DNA of 64,000 bases from Maricaulis sp048268525 (GTDB taxonomy: Bacteria; Pseudomonadota; Alphaproteobacteria; Caulobacterales; Maricaulaceae): NCBI RefSeq assembly GCF_048268525.1, contig NZ_JBLWVH010000005.1, forward strand, positions 1 to 64,000, in the 5' to 3' direction. Shown piece by piece: positions 1 through 8,765 of the stretch. Both the position numbers and the translations under genes were made by a program. The notes below the pieces were generated by a model. It saw only the letters and a list, made by a program, of their open reading frames with translations. It had not been told where the DNA came from and did not search any database. Position 1 is the first letter of the stretch, and every line of letters starts with the position of its first letter.

Positions 1-40
1 CGGAGGCGAGCAGGGGCCCCCCCCTGGAGTTGCGCGTTGC

Positions 41-166
41 CACCCCGGACGAAAACCTGCGAAAGCAGGTTGCAGATCCGGGACCCAAAAACGCGAATGC
101 TGCCGGCCCCGGGCGTACAGGTCCCGGATCTCCGCCCCGCTCCAGCGGGGCCCCCGTCCGGGATGA
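41..166. repeat. Inverted pair of REP-like palindromic elements
   Basis: Two related units face each other. The left one (about 41-86) contains GATCCGGGAC at 75-84 and a hairpin AACCTGC-GAAA-GCAGGTT at 54-71, a 7-bp stem with a GNRA-type loop. The right one (about 121-166) begins GTCCCGGATC at 121-130, the exact reverse complement of 75-84. It carries its own inner hairpin (GCCCCGC/GCGGGGC around 134-151) and closes with TCCGGGA at 157-163. Conserved ends with different inner arms are typical of bacterial REP/BIME elements, which are usually extragenic. From 171 to 422 I see no gene; it presumably holds the promoter of the pseudoazurin gene. Confidence 0.65.
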
Positions 167-422
167 CAACCGAGAGATAAGAATAATGGGGACACACACC
201 GTTATCGGGCGTTGAAAAACCGCGACAGGCACCAAGGCGCCGCAAATCGTCTGCGCCACCGGCGACAATCCCACCATAACTCGCTCGCTCGAGACCGCCC
301 TCTGCGACAGCCTGTCTCAGCCATTTTGACGCAGCGAAATGGCGCCGCGCCCGCCTAGTTTCTCCGTCATGGTCGGACGCATCCTCCCTGTTACGCGTCC
401 GCCAGCTGATAGGAGAAACAAC

Positions 423-884
423 ATGAAAAAACTCATTCTCTGCGCGGCGCTTGGCGCCATGGTGATGGCCCCGGCGGCCTTCGCCGAGGAGCATGTGATC
501 GAAATGCGCAATATGGGTTCCGATCGCCAATCCATGGTGTTTGAGCCCGCTTATCTCGAAGTCGAGCCCGGCGACACCGTCACCTTTGTCAACGCCATGG
601 GCGTTCACAACGCCCAGACAATTGACGGCATGTTGCCAGAAGGGGTTGAGGGCTTCGTCGGCGACATGAATAGCGACATCTCCTTTACCGCCTCCGAGGA
701 AGGCCTGTACGGCATCAAGTGCATGCCGCACTACGGCATGGGCATGGTCGCCCTGATCAAGGTGGGCGATGGCGAAGCGCCAAATCTGGAAACGGCCGCC
801 TCCGTGCGCCATCCGGGCCGGGCGCGCATCCGCATGGCCGATCTGCTGGAGCAGGCCGCGGCCGACCCGGACGTCGGCTCATAA
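423..884 (+). CDS. Pseudoazurin-family blue copper protein
   Basis: This is a periplasmic type 1 copper electron carrier of 153 aa. A signal peptide (residues 1-21, cleavage after AFA) is followed by a cupredoxin domain. The copper ligands are His62, Cys100, His103 and Met108; their spacing (38, 3, 5) equals that of pseudoazurin (H40, C78, H81, M86). The C-terminal tail of about 30 residues is longer than the core fold needs. The start at 423 is chosen because AGGAGA lies just upstream and the signal peptide begins there; an upstream in-frame ATG at 339 has no such support. Pseudoazurins pass electrons to nitrite or nitrous oxide reductases or to cytochrome peroxidases; no such partner is encoded nearby. 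Confidence 0.9.
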   Translation: MKKLILCAALGAMVMAPAAFAEEHVIEMRNMGSDRQSMVFEPAYLEVEPGDTVTFVNAMGVHNAQTIDGMLPEGVEGFVGDMNSDISFTASEEGLYGIKCMPHYGMGMVALIKVGDGEAPNLETAASVRHPGRARIRMADLLEQAAADPDVGS

Positions 885-924
885 ACGCTTGCCGGCTTCA
901 CCCCCGGAGCGGTTTCAGGCCCGG

Positions 925-950
925 CCGGGCGGTCTTTCAGGGCCGCCCGG
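925..950 (+). terminator. GC-rich hairpin after the pseudoazurin gene
   Basis: CCGGGCGGTC (925-934) pairs with GGCCGCCCGG (941-950) around a 6-nt loop, with one G-T wobble. It lies 40 nt after the stop codon. The following bases (TCCCGTCCTTTG) are only weakly T-rich, so this is a possible rather than a classical intrinsic terminator. Confidence 0.4.
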
Positions 951-1081
951 TCCCGTCCTTTGACTTGGGGGCGGCGCTCAAAACAAACGCGAAGTCGGCC
1001 TTAGTCGCTGCGGGACTCAATGGTGCCCGGAACCACTGTTTCCCGGTGCGCATTCATCTGACAGCACAGCCAGTGTGAAAC

Positions 1082-1633
1082 CTATTTCCTGTCCGCAATA
1101 CCGGCCCGCCCCGCCCGTCGCTTCTTGCGTTGCCAGCGCTTGAGATAGGGCTCCACGAACAGCCATATTCCGGTGGCCCAGAGAACCAGCAGGATCACGC
1201 CGACGGGCAGGAAGACGAATGTCTTGATCCAGTCGGCGAAGAATGAGCCGTCATGGATCTGTTCGAACAGGTCGGAGCGGCGGTATTCCAGCGACAATAC
1301 GTCCAGTGTGACCAGGTCGATCTGCGCTTCCCAGCGATTGGGGGCGATGAATTTGGCGATGCCGCGGTCCGAACGGATATCGATCCGGTCGAACTGGTCC
1401 CAGCTCGTGATCTCCAGCTCCTCAATGGCCACCGCGGCAGCATAAAGCTCTGCCAGGGACGTGTCGGGCACCTGCGCCGAGGCCAGCTCACTGCGTTGCG
1501 TGGCCGGCTGGATCCACTCGATGTCTTTCTTCAGCATCAAAAATATTCCGGCAACGATCATGATGCCGAGCGGGAGCATGACAATGGGCGAAGCCCAGTG
1601 GTGGATGTCGCGGATAAGCTTGCCGATTTTCAT
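1082..1633 (-). CDS. PepSY-domain inner-membrane protein
   Basis: This 183-aa protein has an N-terminal membrane segment after the HHWAS motif (about residues 15-33), a PepSY-like extracytoplasmic region in the middle and a second membrane helix near residues 140-165, followed by a basic tail (KRWQRKKRR). The layout fits the PepSY-associated TM family, often linked to iron or heme uptake and electron transfer. AGGA lies 8 nt before the ATG at 1633, favouring this start over the ATG at 1651. It is transcribed divergently from the propeller gene at 1777. The substrate is unknown. Confidence 0.7.
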   Translation of the reverse strand: MKIGKLIRDIHHWASPIVMLPLGIMIVAGIFLMLKKDIEWIQPATQRSELASAQVPDTSLAELYAAAVAIEELEITSWDQFDRIDIRSDRGIAKFIAPNRWEAQIDLVTLDVLSLEYRRSDLFEQIHDGSFFADWIKTFVFLPVGVILLVLWATGIWLFVEPYLKRWQRKKRRAGRAGIADRK

Positions 1634-1776
1634 GCGTCGCATCCTTGCCATGCACGGGCGCCGGTCAAGTCATGATGCTGGCCGATCCGGCAAGCCGACG
1701 GTTCTTGTCGGGGCAGGCTTCTCTTTTGGCTTGAGGTTGTTAAGGTCGGCCCAATTCAATTCCCGGGGGAGAATTC

Positions 1777-4700
1777 ATGCGTAGTCTCATCTGTGCCGTC
1801 CTGGTCCTGGCGCTGCCGCAAACCGCGTGCGCGCAACCAGAGGCCGAAACCGAAACGGGTCCGTTGACCTCCGGTAACTTCACTGGATTCGAGTTCCGCA
1901 GTATCGGGCCCGCCTTCATGTCGGGTCGCATCGCCGATATCGAAATCATGCCGGACGATCCGTCGACCTGGATTGTCGGCGTCGGTTCAGGCGGTGTCTG
2001 GCGCACGGACAATGCCGGCACGACCTGGTCGCCATTGTTCGATGATGAAGGCGTCTACTCCATCGGCACGGTCACGGTAGACCCGTCCAACCCCCACACC
2101 ATCTGGGTCGGCACCGGAGAGAATCACGGCGGCCGGCATCTCGGCTATGGCAATGGCGTCTATCGCTCCCGCGATGGCGGCGACAGCTGGACCCATCTGG
2201 GGCTTGAATCTTCCGAGCACATTTCGGAGATCCTGATCCACCCGGAAGACCCCGATACAATCTGGGTCGCCTCGCAGGGGCCGCTTTGGTCGCCGGGCGG
2301 CGAGCGCGGCCTCTTCAAATCGACCGATGGCGGCGAGACCTGGACACTGGTGCTGTCGGCGGGCGAATGGACCGGCGTGACCGACATCGTCATGGACCCC
2401 CGCAATCCCGACCGTCTGGTCGCGGCGACCTGGCAGCGCCACCGGACGGTGGCCGCCTATATGGGCGCCGGTCCGGAGAGCGGGCTGCACGTGTCTGACG
2501 ATGGCGGCGACACCTGGCGCGAAGTCACCGCCGGACTACCGAGCGGCAATATGGGCAAGATCGGCCTGGCCATCTCGCCGCAAAACCCTGACGTGCTCTA
2601 TGCGGCGATCGAACAGGACCGCCGCACGGGCGGCATTTATCGCTCCAGCAATCGAGGCGAGAGCTGGACGCGGATGTCCGACACGGTCTCCGGCGGTACG
2701 GGCCCGCACTATTATCAGGAGCTCTATGCCCACCCGCATCATTTCGATCGCATCATCCTGCTCTCCAACACCACCCAGATCTCCGACGATGGCGGCGCGA
2801 CCTTCCGCGGCCTGAACAATGAGACCAAGCATGTCGATGACCACGCCATCGGTTTCCACCCAACCAATCCGGACTATCTGCTCGTCGGTTCGGACGGCGG
2901 CCTCTATGAGAGCTGGGATGGCGATGCGACCTGGCGCTTCATCTCCAACCTGCCGATCACACAATTCTACGACATTGCCCTGGATGACGCCGAGCCGTTC
3001 TACAATGTCTATGGCGGCACCCAGGACAACAACTCGCAGATGGGACCGACGCGCACGGATAGTCGCCATGGCATCCGCAATTCCGATTGGGTCGTGACCC
3101 TGTTTGGTGATGGTCATGAACCCGATGTCGAGCCGGGCAATCCGGACATTGCCTATTCCAGCTGGCAGCAGGGCAATCTGGTCCGCTTTGATCGCACCAC
3201 AGGCGAGCTGGTCTATGTTCGCGCCCAGCCCCAGCCGGGCGAGCCGGCCGAGCGCTTCAACTGGGATGCCCCGCTGGTGGTGTCCTCGCATCAGCCGACC
3301 CGGCTCTATCACGCCTCGCAACGCGTCTGGCGCTCGAATGATCGCGGCGACAGCTGGACACCCATTTCCGGTGACCTGACCCGTGACCAGGACCGCATGT
3401 TGCTGCCGATCATGGGACGGCAATGGTCCTGGGATGCCGGCTGGGATATCTATGCGATGTCCGTCTACAACACGATCAGCGCGCTGGCGGAATCTCCTGT
3501 CGACGAGAATGTGATCTATGCGGGCACCGATGATGGTCTGGTCCAGATCACCGTCGATGGCGGAGAAAACTGGACGGAAACCGAAGCTGGCGACCTGCCC
3601 GGCGTTCCCGACCTCGCCTATATCAATGATTTCGAGCCATCCCGCTTTGACGCCAACAGGGTCTATATGGCGCTCGACAATCACAAATACGGTGATTTCA
3701 CGCCCTATCTCCTGCGCTCGGACAATCAGGGCCGCAGCTGGCGCATGATCACCGACGGCCTGCCGGACAATGGCCCGGTGTGGCGCATCGTCCAGGACCA
3801 CGAGAATCCGGACCTGCTCTTCATCGGTACGGAATTCGGTGTCTATTTCACCCTCGATGGCGGCGACAACTGGACCCAGCTGACCGCCGGCATGCCGCCC
3901 ATCCCCGCGCGCGATCTTCTGATCCATGAGCGCGAGGACGATCTCGTTGTCGGCACGTTCGGACGCTCCATCTACGTCCTCGACGATATTGCGCCCCTGC
4001 GCGACGTCACGGTCGACTCGCTAGAGAGCGACACGCGGCTTTTCCCGGTGCGCCGGGCCTGGTGGTACCAGGAGCAACACGAGCTTGGCTTTGGCTTCCG
4101 AGCGTCGCAGGGCGACGGCTATTTCCAGGCCGAGAACCCGGCCTTCGGCGCGCTCATCACCTATTATGTCAGTGAGGGCCTGCAGACGTCCGAGGAAGCG
4201 CGTCAGGAATCGGAATCCGCCTTGGTCGAAGCGGGAGACGACACACCTTTCCCCGGCTTCGACGTGATCGAATCGGAACGGCGTGAAGCGCCGCCGCGCT
4301 TCTGGCTGGTCATTCGCGACAGCGCTGGCGACGTGGTTCGCAGACTGCCCGGGCCGGTTTCCGCGGGCTTCCACCGGGTCACCTGGGATCTCACTTATCC
4401 GAGCGCCGACGCGGTGACCTCTCCGGACACGGAGGATTCCAACACATCGGGCTATCTCGTCGCGCCGGGCCGTTACTCCGTCGAACTGGTGCGCCAGAGC
4501 GGCGGTGAGACAGTCGTGGTGGGGGATGCCCAGACGATCGAGGTCGAACGTCTCACCGAGGGTGCCCTGCCTGGCTCTCCGGAGGATGAAGTCGTCGCAT
4601 TCTGGGAACGCCTGGCCTCGATGCAGCGCCAGGTGTCAGCGGCTTCGGCGTCCATCGAGTTGACCCATGCCCGCATTGCGCGCCTGCAATCAGCGCTCTA

Positions 4701-5049
4701 TCGCACGCGCACCGCGCCGGGTCCGCTCGACGAGCGATACGAGGCCCTGCGGCAGGAGTTGTTTGCCATTGAAGAAGCCCTGGGCGGCAATCAGACCATG
4801 AACGGGCGCCACGGCGCGGAACCGTCGACCGTCGAGTCCCGACTGTCCTTCGCGCAACTTGGAACCGGGAATTCGACCTACGGACCGTCGCCGGCTCATG
4901 ACGCACAATTGCGGATGGCGGAAGAGGAAATGGCCGGCATTCGGGAACGCCTGGCCAATCTGACCGAAGAGGCGATCCCCGCTTTCGAGGCCGATCTCGC
5001 CGCGGCTGACGCGCCCTGGACGCCGGACACGCCGCTGCCACCCTGGTAA
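1777..5049 (+). CDS. Large secreted BNR/sortilin-like beta-propeller protein
   Basis: This protein of 1090 aa starts with a signal peptide (about residues 1-19, ending ACA). The N-terminal 750 residues contain many BNR/Asp-box repeats (SRDGGDSW, STDGGETW, SDDGGDTW, SNDRGDSW, TVDGGENW, TLDGGDNW), as in VPS10/sortilin-type and glycosidase-type propellers. The last 300 residues have no Asp boxes and look like a beta-sandwich followed by an alpha-helical region. No catalytic glycosidase or peptidase motif is evident. Proteins of this architecture are common in marine heterotrophs and usually remain uncharacterised. The gene appears monocistronic and is followed by two strong hairpins. A role in binding or processing extracellular polymers is inference. 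Confidence 0.8.
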   Translation: MRSLICAVLVLALPQTACAQPEAETETGPLTSGNFTGFEFRSIGPAFMSGRIADIEIMPDDPSTWIVGVGSGGVWRTDNAGTTWSPLFDDEGVYSIGTVTVDPSNPHTIWVGTGENHGGRHLGYGNGVYRSRDGGDSWTHLGLESSEHISEILIHPEDPDTIWVASQGPLWSPGGERGLFKSTDGGETWTLVLSAGEWTGVTDIVMDPRNPDRLVAATWQRHRTVAAYMGAGPESGLHVSDDGGDTWREVTAGLPSGNMGKIGLAISPQNPDVLYAAIEQDRRTGGIYRSSNRGESWTRMSDTVSGGTGPHYYQELYAHPHHFDRIILLSNTTQISDDGGATFRGLNNETKHVDDHAIGFHPTNPDYLLVGSDGGLYESWDGDATWRFISNLPITQFYDIALDDAEPFYNVYGGTQDNNSQMGPTRTDSRHGIRNSDWVVTLFGDGHEPDVEPGNPDIAYSSWQQGNLVRFDRTTGELVYVRAQPQPGEPAERFNWDAPLVVSSHQPTRLYHASQRVWRSNDRGDSWTPISGDLTRDQDRMLLPIMGRQWSWDAGWDIYAMSVYNTISALAESPVDENVIYAGTDDGLVQITVDGGENWTETEAGDLPGVPDLAYINDFEPSRFDANRVYMALDNHKYGDFTPYLLRSDNQGRSWRMITDGLPDNGPVWRIVQDHENPDLLFIGTEFGVYFTLDGGDNWTQLTAGMPPIPARDLLIHEREDDLVVGTFGRSIYVLDDIAPLRDVTVDSLESDTRLFPVRRAWWYQEQHELGFGFRASQGDGYFQAENPAFGALITYYVSEGLQTSEEARQESESALVEAGDDTPFPGFDVIESERREAPPRFWLVIRDSAGDVVRRLPGPVSAGFHRVTWDLTYPSADAVTSPDTEDSNTSGYLVAPGRYSVELVRQSGGETVVVGDAQTIEVERLTEGALPGSPEDEVVAFWERLASMQRQVSAASASIELTHARIARLQSALYRTRTAPGPLDERYEALRQELFAIEEALGGNQTMNGRHGAEPSTVESRLSFAQLGTGNSTYGPSPAHDAQLRMAEEEMAGIRERLANLTEEAIPAFEADLAAADAPWTPDTPLPPW

Positions 5050-5058
5050 GGCCGAAAG

Positions 5059-5089
5059 GGCCAGTCGCTGCGAGACCCAGCGACTGGCC
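5059..5089 (+). terminator. Perfect 12-bp hairpin after the propeller gene
   Basis: GGCCAGTCGCTG (5059-5070) pairs perfectly with CAGCGACTGGCC (5078-5089) around a 7-nt loop, 9 nt after the stop codon. Only GTTC follows, so it may be a processing or REP-like hairpin, or act together with the next one. Confidence 0.5.
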
Positions 5090-5119
5090 GTTCAGGTCGC
5101 CTTGTCGCCAGGTAGCATC

Positions 5120-5167
5120 AAGATCGACGGGTTTGGCAGGCGGTTTTCGCCTGCCAGCCGATCTTTT
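5120..5167 (+). terminator. Probable intrinsic terminator
   Basis: The inner stem TGGCAGGCG (5134-5142) pairs with CGCCTGCCA (5148-5156) around GTTTT. An outer stem AAGATCG (5120-5126) pairs with CGATCTT (5159-5165), ending in TTTT at 5164-5167. It lies between the propeller gene and the reductase gene on the same strand, so it should separate the two transcripts. Confidence 0.6.
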
Positions 5168-5220
5168 GCGCATTGCACCCTCGGACGAATGCTTCGTCCC
5201 CCATTGCCCGGAGCTTCGCC

Positions 5221-6288
5221 ATGACATCCATCAATCCTGATGCCCCGATCCTGGTGACCGGCGGGACCGGTTATCTGGCCGGGGTGATCATCGCGCAATT
5301 GCTCGACGCGGGGCACACCGTGCACGCTACCGTCCGCGACCCGGACAGGCGGGACAGGCTAGCCTCGCTGGACGCGCTGGCGGCGTCCTCACCCGGCTCG
5401 ATCCGCTATTTCCGCGCTGATCTGCGTGATCCCGAGGCCTTTGCCCCGGCGATGGCGGGATGCGAGCTGGTGATCCACACCGCCTCGCCCTTCATCGCCC
5501 ATGTCGCCGATCCGCAGCGCGATCTGGTTGACCCGGCGGTTGAGGGGACACGCAATGTTCTGGCGGCTGCGAACGCCACCGAAAGCGTCAAACGCGTCGT
5601 CCTGACCTCCAGCTGCGCCGCCATTTACGGCGACAATGCCGACATCGCGTCCATGCCGGAGCGCAAGCTGACCGAAGCCGTGTGGAACACCAGCTCGTCG
5701 CTCGATCACCAGGCCTATTCCCTGTCGAAGACCCTCGCCGAGAAAGCCGCCTGGGAGATCGCCGGCGCCCAGTCCGGCTGGGATCTGGTGGCCATCAACC
5801 CGTCGCTCATCCTCGGCCCCGGCATTGATCCGATGACCTCCGGCGAGAGCTATGCCCTGATCACGCAGATCGGGGACGGAACCATGGCCTCGGGCATTCC
5901 TGATTTCCGCATTGGAGCGGTTGATGTCCGCGATGTCGCGGCGGCCCATATCAAGGCCGGCTTCACGCCGCAGGCAGAAGGCCGTCACATCCTGTCCGGC
6001 CACAATACGGGATTTGTCGAAATGAGTGCGGTCCTGCGCGACCATTTCGGGTCGGACTATAAATTCGGTAAATCCATCCTGCCGAAATTCCTGGTCTGGC
6101 TGGCCGGACCGATGATCAATCCGGCGCTGACCCGCAGGATGGTCAGCCGCAATGTCGGTATTCCCTTCATTGCTGACAATGCCAAGAGCCGCGCAGCGCT
6201 GGACGCGGACTATCGTCCGCTGGAAGCCACGCTGACCGAGCATTTCCAGCAATTGATCGATGCCGGACGGGTCACGCCAAAGCCGTGA
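5221..6288 (+). CDS. NAD(P)-dependent epimerase / dihydroflavonol-reductase-like oxidoreductase
   Basis: This 355-aa extended short-chain dehydrogenase has the N-terminal Rossmann motif TGGTGYLAG, an HTASPF segment typical of the dihydroflavonol reductase and cinnamoyl-CoA reductase group, and the catalytic YSLSK (Y-x-x-x-K). These enzymes reduce carbonyl groups with NAD(P)H in the cytosol. The ATG at 5221 is preceded by GGAG; an upstream in-frame ATG at 5173 lies inside the leader. The substrate cannot be told from sequence. It converges with ppk2. Confidence 0.85.
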   Translation: MTSINPDAPILVTGGTGYLAGVIIAQLLDAGHTVHATVRDPDRRDRLASLDALAASSPGSIRYFRADLRDPEAFAPAMAGCELVIHTASPFIAHVADPQRDLVDPAVEGTRNVLAAANATESVKRVVLTSSCAAIYGDNADIASMPERKLTEAVWNTSSSLDHQAYSLSKTLAEKAAWEIAGAQSGWDLVAINPSLILGPGIDPMTSGESYALITQIGDGTMASGIPDFRIGAVDVRDVAAAHIKAGFTPQAEGRHILSGHNTGFVEMSAVLRDHFGSDYKFGKSILPKFLVWLAGPMINPALTRRMVSRNVGIPFIADNAKSRAALDADYRPLEATLTEHFQQLIDAGRVTPKP

Positions 6289-6321
6289 CCAACCCGCGTC
6301 ACGTCGACACCACGGGACTGC

Positions 6322-7077
6322 TCAAGGCGCCAGGAATGTGCCGCTCACATCCGGCTTGCCCCAATACTGCAGTGTCTCATTGTCATGTACCGGGACCGGC
6401 CGGGAATAGCCGCCGCAATCTATCGTTCGCAAAATGTCATTGATGACAGCCAGCCTTGCGACACGTTTGTCATCCGCCTTCACCACCCGCCACGGCAGGG
6501 GCTGGCAGGTCTCCATCAACATGCGGTTTCTGGCCTGGGAGTAGTCATCCCATTTTTCGACGGCGACGGCATCGATCGGGCTGATCTTCCAGGTCTTGAG
6601 CGGGTTCTGGCGCCGGTCCTCGAGGCGGGCGACCTGCTCGTCCTTGGAGATGTCGAGATAGTATTTGAGCAGGATCAGCCCGTCATCGACCAGGATTTTC
6701 TCGAACGCGCCGACATCCGCGAGGAAGCTCTCATACTGGGCGTCAGAGCAGAAACCCATCACCTTCTCGACACCGGCCCGATTGTACCAGGAGCGGTTGA
6801 ACAGGGCCGTCTCACCCTGGGCCGGAAGGTAGGACGTCCAGCGCTGGAAATACCAGGAACTGCGGTCGCGTTCACTGGGTTTGCCAAGCGCCACGACGCG
6901 CGTTTCACGCGGGCTTTGATGCTCCGAGATGCGCTTGATCACGCCATCCTTGCCGGAACTGTCGCGGCCCTCGAAAAGGACCAACAGGCGCAGGTCCCTG
7001 GCGATGATATGACGCTGCAGATCAACCAGGTTGATCTGGGCATCGAGCAATTGCTGGCGGTAGAGCCTCTTGTCCAT
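6322..7077 (-). CDS. ppk2: Polyphosphate kinase 2 (PPK2)
   Basis: This cytosolic enzyme of 251 aa transfers phosphate between polyphosphate and nucleoside diphosphates. The Walker A-like motif FEGRDSSGKDG is near residue 40, then DRSSWYFQRW, the lid-region motif FNRSWYNRAG, and DDGLILLKYYLDIS. Length and single-domain form fit class I PPK2, which acts mostly on ADP or GDP. The ATG at 7077 has AGGA about 9 nt upstream; the reading frame stays open further upstream, but that part does not look like PPK2. It is divergent from the HicA-like gene. Confidence 0.9.
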   Translation of the reverse strand: MDKRLYRQQLLDAQINLVDLQRHIIARDLRLLVLFEGRDSSGKDGVIKRISEHQSPRETRVVALGKPSERDRSSWYFQRWTSYLPAQGETALFNRSWYNRAGVEKVMGFCSDAQYESFLADVGAFEKILVDDGLILLKYYLDISKDEQVARLEDRRQNPLKTWKISPIDAVAVEKWDDYSQARNRMLMETCQPLPWRVVKADDKRVARLAVINDILRTIDCGGYSRPVPVHDNETLQYWGKPDVSGTFLAP

Positions 7078-7284
7078 CGTCTGGTGTCCTGTGATGCGCG
7101 CGCCCAGCTTGAGCCAACTGGACCACAAAAGGTAGCTCCGGCGGCACGCTTGCCAGTTCCGGTCCCGGCGATTGTGACGAGAAGCTGGCTCCGTCCCCCT
7201 GAGGCGCAGCGTCGCAGGCCGTTTCGTCGCATCGCCCGAACTCGACCATCGGCCTAGCGTGAAGGCGGAAACAAGGAGAGTTCC

Positions 7285-7551
7285 ATGAACCACAAACACC
7301 GCAAGACCCTGCACAGCCTGTTCGCCCATCCGGAGCCGGCCAATCTGGCGCCGGCCGATGTCGAACATGTCCTCTCGGATCTGGGTGGAGAGCTGCACGA
7401 GCGCAGCGGCGCCAAATTCTCCGTCACCCTGAACGGGCATACGGCAGGCTTCCATCACGCCCAGCACAGCCTGCCCAAGGACGAAGTTCGCGCCGTCCGC
7501 AAATTTCTCGAAACGGCAGGCATTGATCCCGAGCGTGACTATCCGCTTTGA
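7285..7551 (+). CDS. HicA-like small protein without HicB partner
   Basis: This 88-aa protein resembles the HicA (YcfA) double-stranded-RNA-binding-like fold: an ADVEHVLSDLGGEL helix, a beta strand, the FSVTLNG strand, then a GFHHAQHSL segment where HicA toxins carry the catalytic His, and a C-terminal helix (VRAVRKFLETAGI). It has an AAGGAG ribosome-binding site. No HicB antitoxin gene lies on either side (ppk2 upstream and divergent, an SDR downstream and convergent), so it belongs to the solo HicA-like family. Whether it is a toxin is unknown. Confidence 0.7.
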   Translation: MNHKHRKTLHSLFAHPEPANLAPADVEHVLSDLGGELHERSGAKFSVTLNGHTAGFHHAQHSLPKDEVRAVRKFLETAGIDPERDYPL

Positions 7552-7563
7552 CCGGCTGGGCAG

Positions 7564-8541
7564 TCAGGCCTGCGCCAGCAAAGCCTCGCTGACACTCCAC
7601 AGGCGTTCGGCGGACTCGTCGCTGCAGGCATGGGCGTCGACGCCGCCATAGCGGGCCATCGGGCTGGCGGTGTCGGTCGGAGCGGCAATGTCCGCGTTCT
7701 CGCAATAGACACCCGGCTTGCCAGCCAGACCGGGAGCCGTCGCAGCCCAGAGCGTGGTCGAGCACCCCTGTTCGGGGGTCTTGAACCCTTTGCGCGCCAG
7801 TTCCGACGGCTCACCATCCTCGCCCAGCCATCCAAGCGCGATCATCTCCTCCTTGGGCAGGTGGCGTTGCAGCGGCGTGAAAATGCCCCCCGGGTGGACC
7901 GAAAAGGCAAGCCCGCCGCTGTCCCGCAAACGTCGCGCGAGCGCATTCGCGAAGAGGGCATTGGCGGTCTTGGCTTGGCCATATGCCTGCCACTTGTCAT
8001 AGGGCGTGTTGCGATACTGGATATCATCCCAACGGATATCGGACAGTTTGTGGGCGGTGGACGACAGCGCCACGACGCGAGCCCCGCGACTCTTCCCGAG
8101 CAGGGGCATCAGCGCCTGGGTCAACGCGAAATGGCCCAGGTGATTGACCCCGAACTGCGACTCCCAGCCAGGTCCGACGCGAGCTTCCGGGCAGGCCATG
8201 ATCCCCGCATTATTGATCAACAGGTCCAGCTGGCCGAGCCGGTCCGCGACGCTGTCGGTAAACCCGCGAACCGAGGCCAGGTCCGCCAGGTCCATCGGCG
8301 CCGACGAGACGTCGCCCTTGATGCCGTCCAGCGCTGGCGCGGCCTTCTCAGGTGATCGCACCGGGACAATCACCGAGGCACCCTTCGCGGCGAGGCTACG
8401 CACGGTTTCAAGACCGATCCCGCTATAGCCACCGGTCACAACCGCGGTCTTGCCGGCCAGATCGATGTCGGCGAGGACATCGTCCCCGGTGCTCTTGGCA
8501 TCGAAACCGGAACCAGTCGGGATTTGATCGGAAACAGCCAT
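7564..8541 (-). CDS. Short-chain dehydrogenase (retinol-dehydrogenase-like)
   Basis: This is a classical SDR of 325 aa with the cofactor motif TGGYSGIG, NNAGI in strand 4 and YGQAKTAN (Y-x-x-x-K) as catalytic pair. The longer C-terminal region resembles the WW-domain oxidoreductase/retinol dehydrogenase group. AGGAGG sits 6 nt before the ATG at 8541. It is transcribed divergently from the P450 gene, with 224 nt between the starts, so the two may share a regulator. The substrate is not predictable. Confidence 0.85.
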   Translation of the reverse strand: MAVSDQIPTGSGFDAKSTGDDVLADIDLAGKTAVVTGGYSGIGLETVRSLAAKGASVIVPVRSPEKAAPALDGIKGDVSSAPMDLADLASVRGFTDSVADRLGQLDLLINNAGIMACPEARVGPGWESQFGVNHLGHFALTQALMPLLGKSRGARVVALSSTAHKLSDIRWDDIQYRNTPYDKWQAYGQAKTANALFANALARRLRDSGGLAFSVHPGGIFTPLQRHLPKEEMIALGWLGEDGEPSELARKGFKTPEQGCSTTLWAATAPGLAGKPGVYCENADIAAPTDTASPMARYGGVDAHACSDESAERLWSVSEALLAQA

Positions 8542-8727
8542 GTCGGCCTCCTTGGAACGGGTCGAGTTGCGGCGAATGCAATCCGGATGGCGCCACGGTG
8601 TGGCCGTTTCAGCCACCTGACAAGTGGATCCCGGCCTCCTTTCGGGCATGTGCCGTCCAAAAGCCTGCTCGGGTCAGACCCTTTCCCGCTTGCCAAGATC
8701 GGTCGCACCGCCCTAGCCTGAAAAAAC

Positions 8728-8738
8728 GAACAACGTTC
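8728..8738. promoter_or_regulatory. Short palindrome upstream of the P450 gene
   Basis: GAAC-AAC-GTTC, flanked by AACG, lies 28 nt before the P450 start in the SDR/P450 divergent region. Its size and AACG/CGTT flanks resemble TetR-type half-sites, but the arms are short and chance occurrence is possible. Confidence 0.25.
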
Positions 8739-8765
8739 ACTTGATCGCAGGAAAGCTTGGACCCG

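Noticed and set aside
30..215. Small ORF in the first 215 bases
   Set aside because: It lies across the REP-like palindromes, has no ribosome-binding site and encodes a low-complexity Arg/Gly/Pro sequence.
2536..3927. Long minus-strand open frame (463 codons) inside the propeller gene
   Set aside because: It is antisense to a gene with clear Asp-box repeats; high GC keeps antisense frames open, and the translation has no recognisable domain.
7078..7467. N-terminal extension of PPK2 (130 codons upstream of 7077)
   Set aside because: It would run through the divergent promoter region and the HicA-like gene; the sequence has no PPK2 similarity, and a ribosome-binding site supports 7077.
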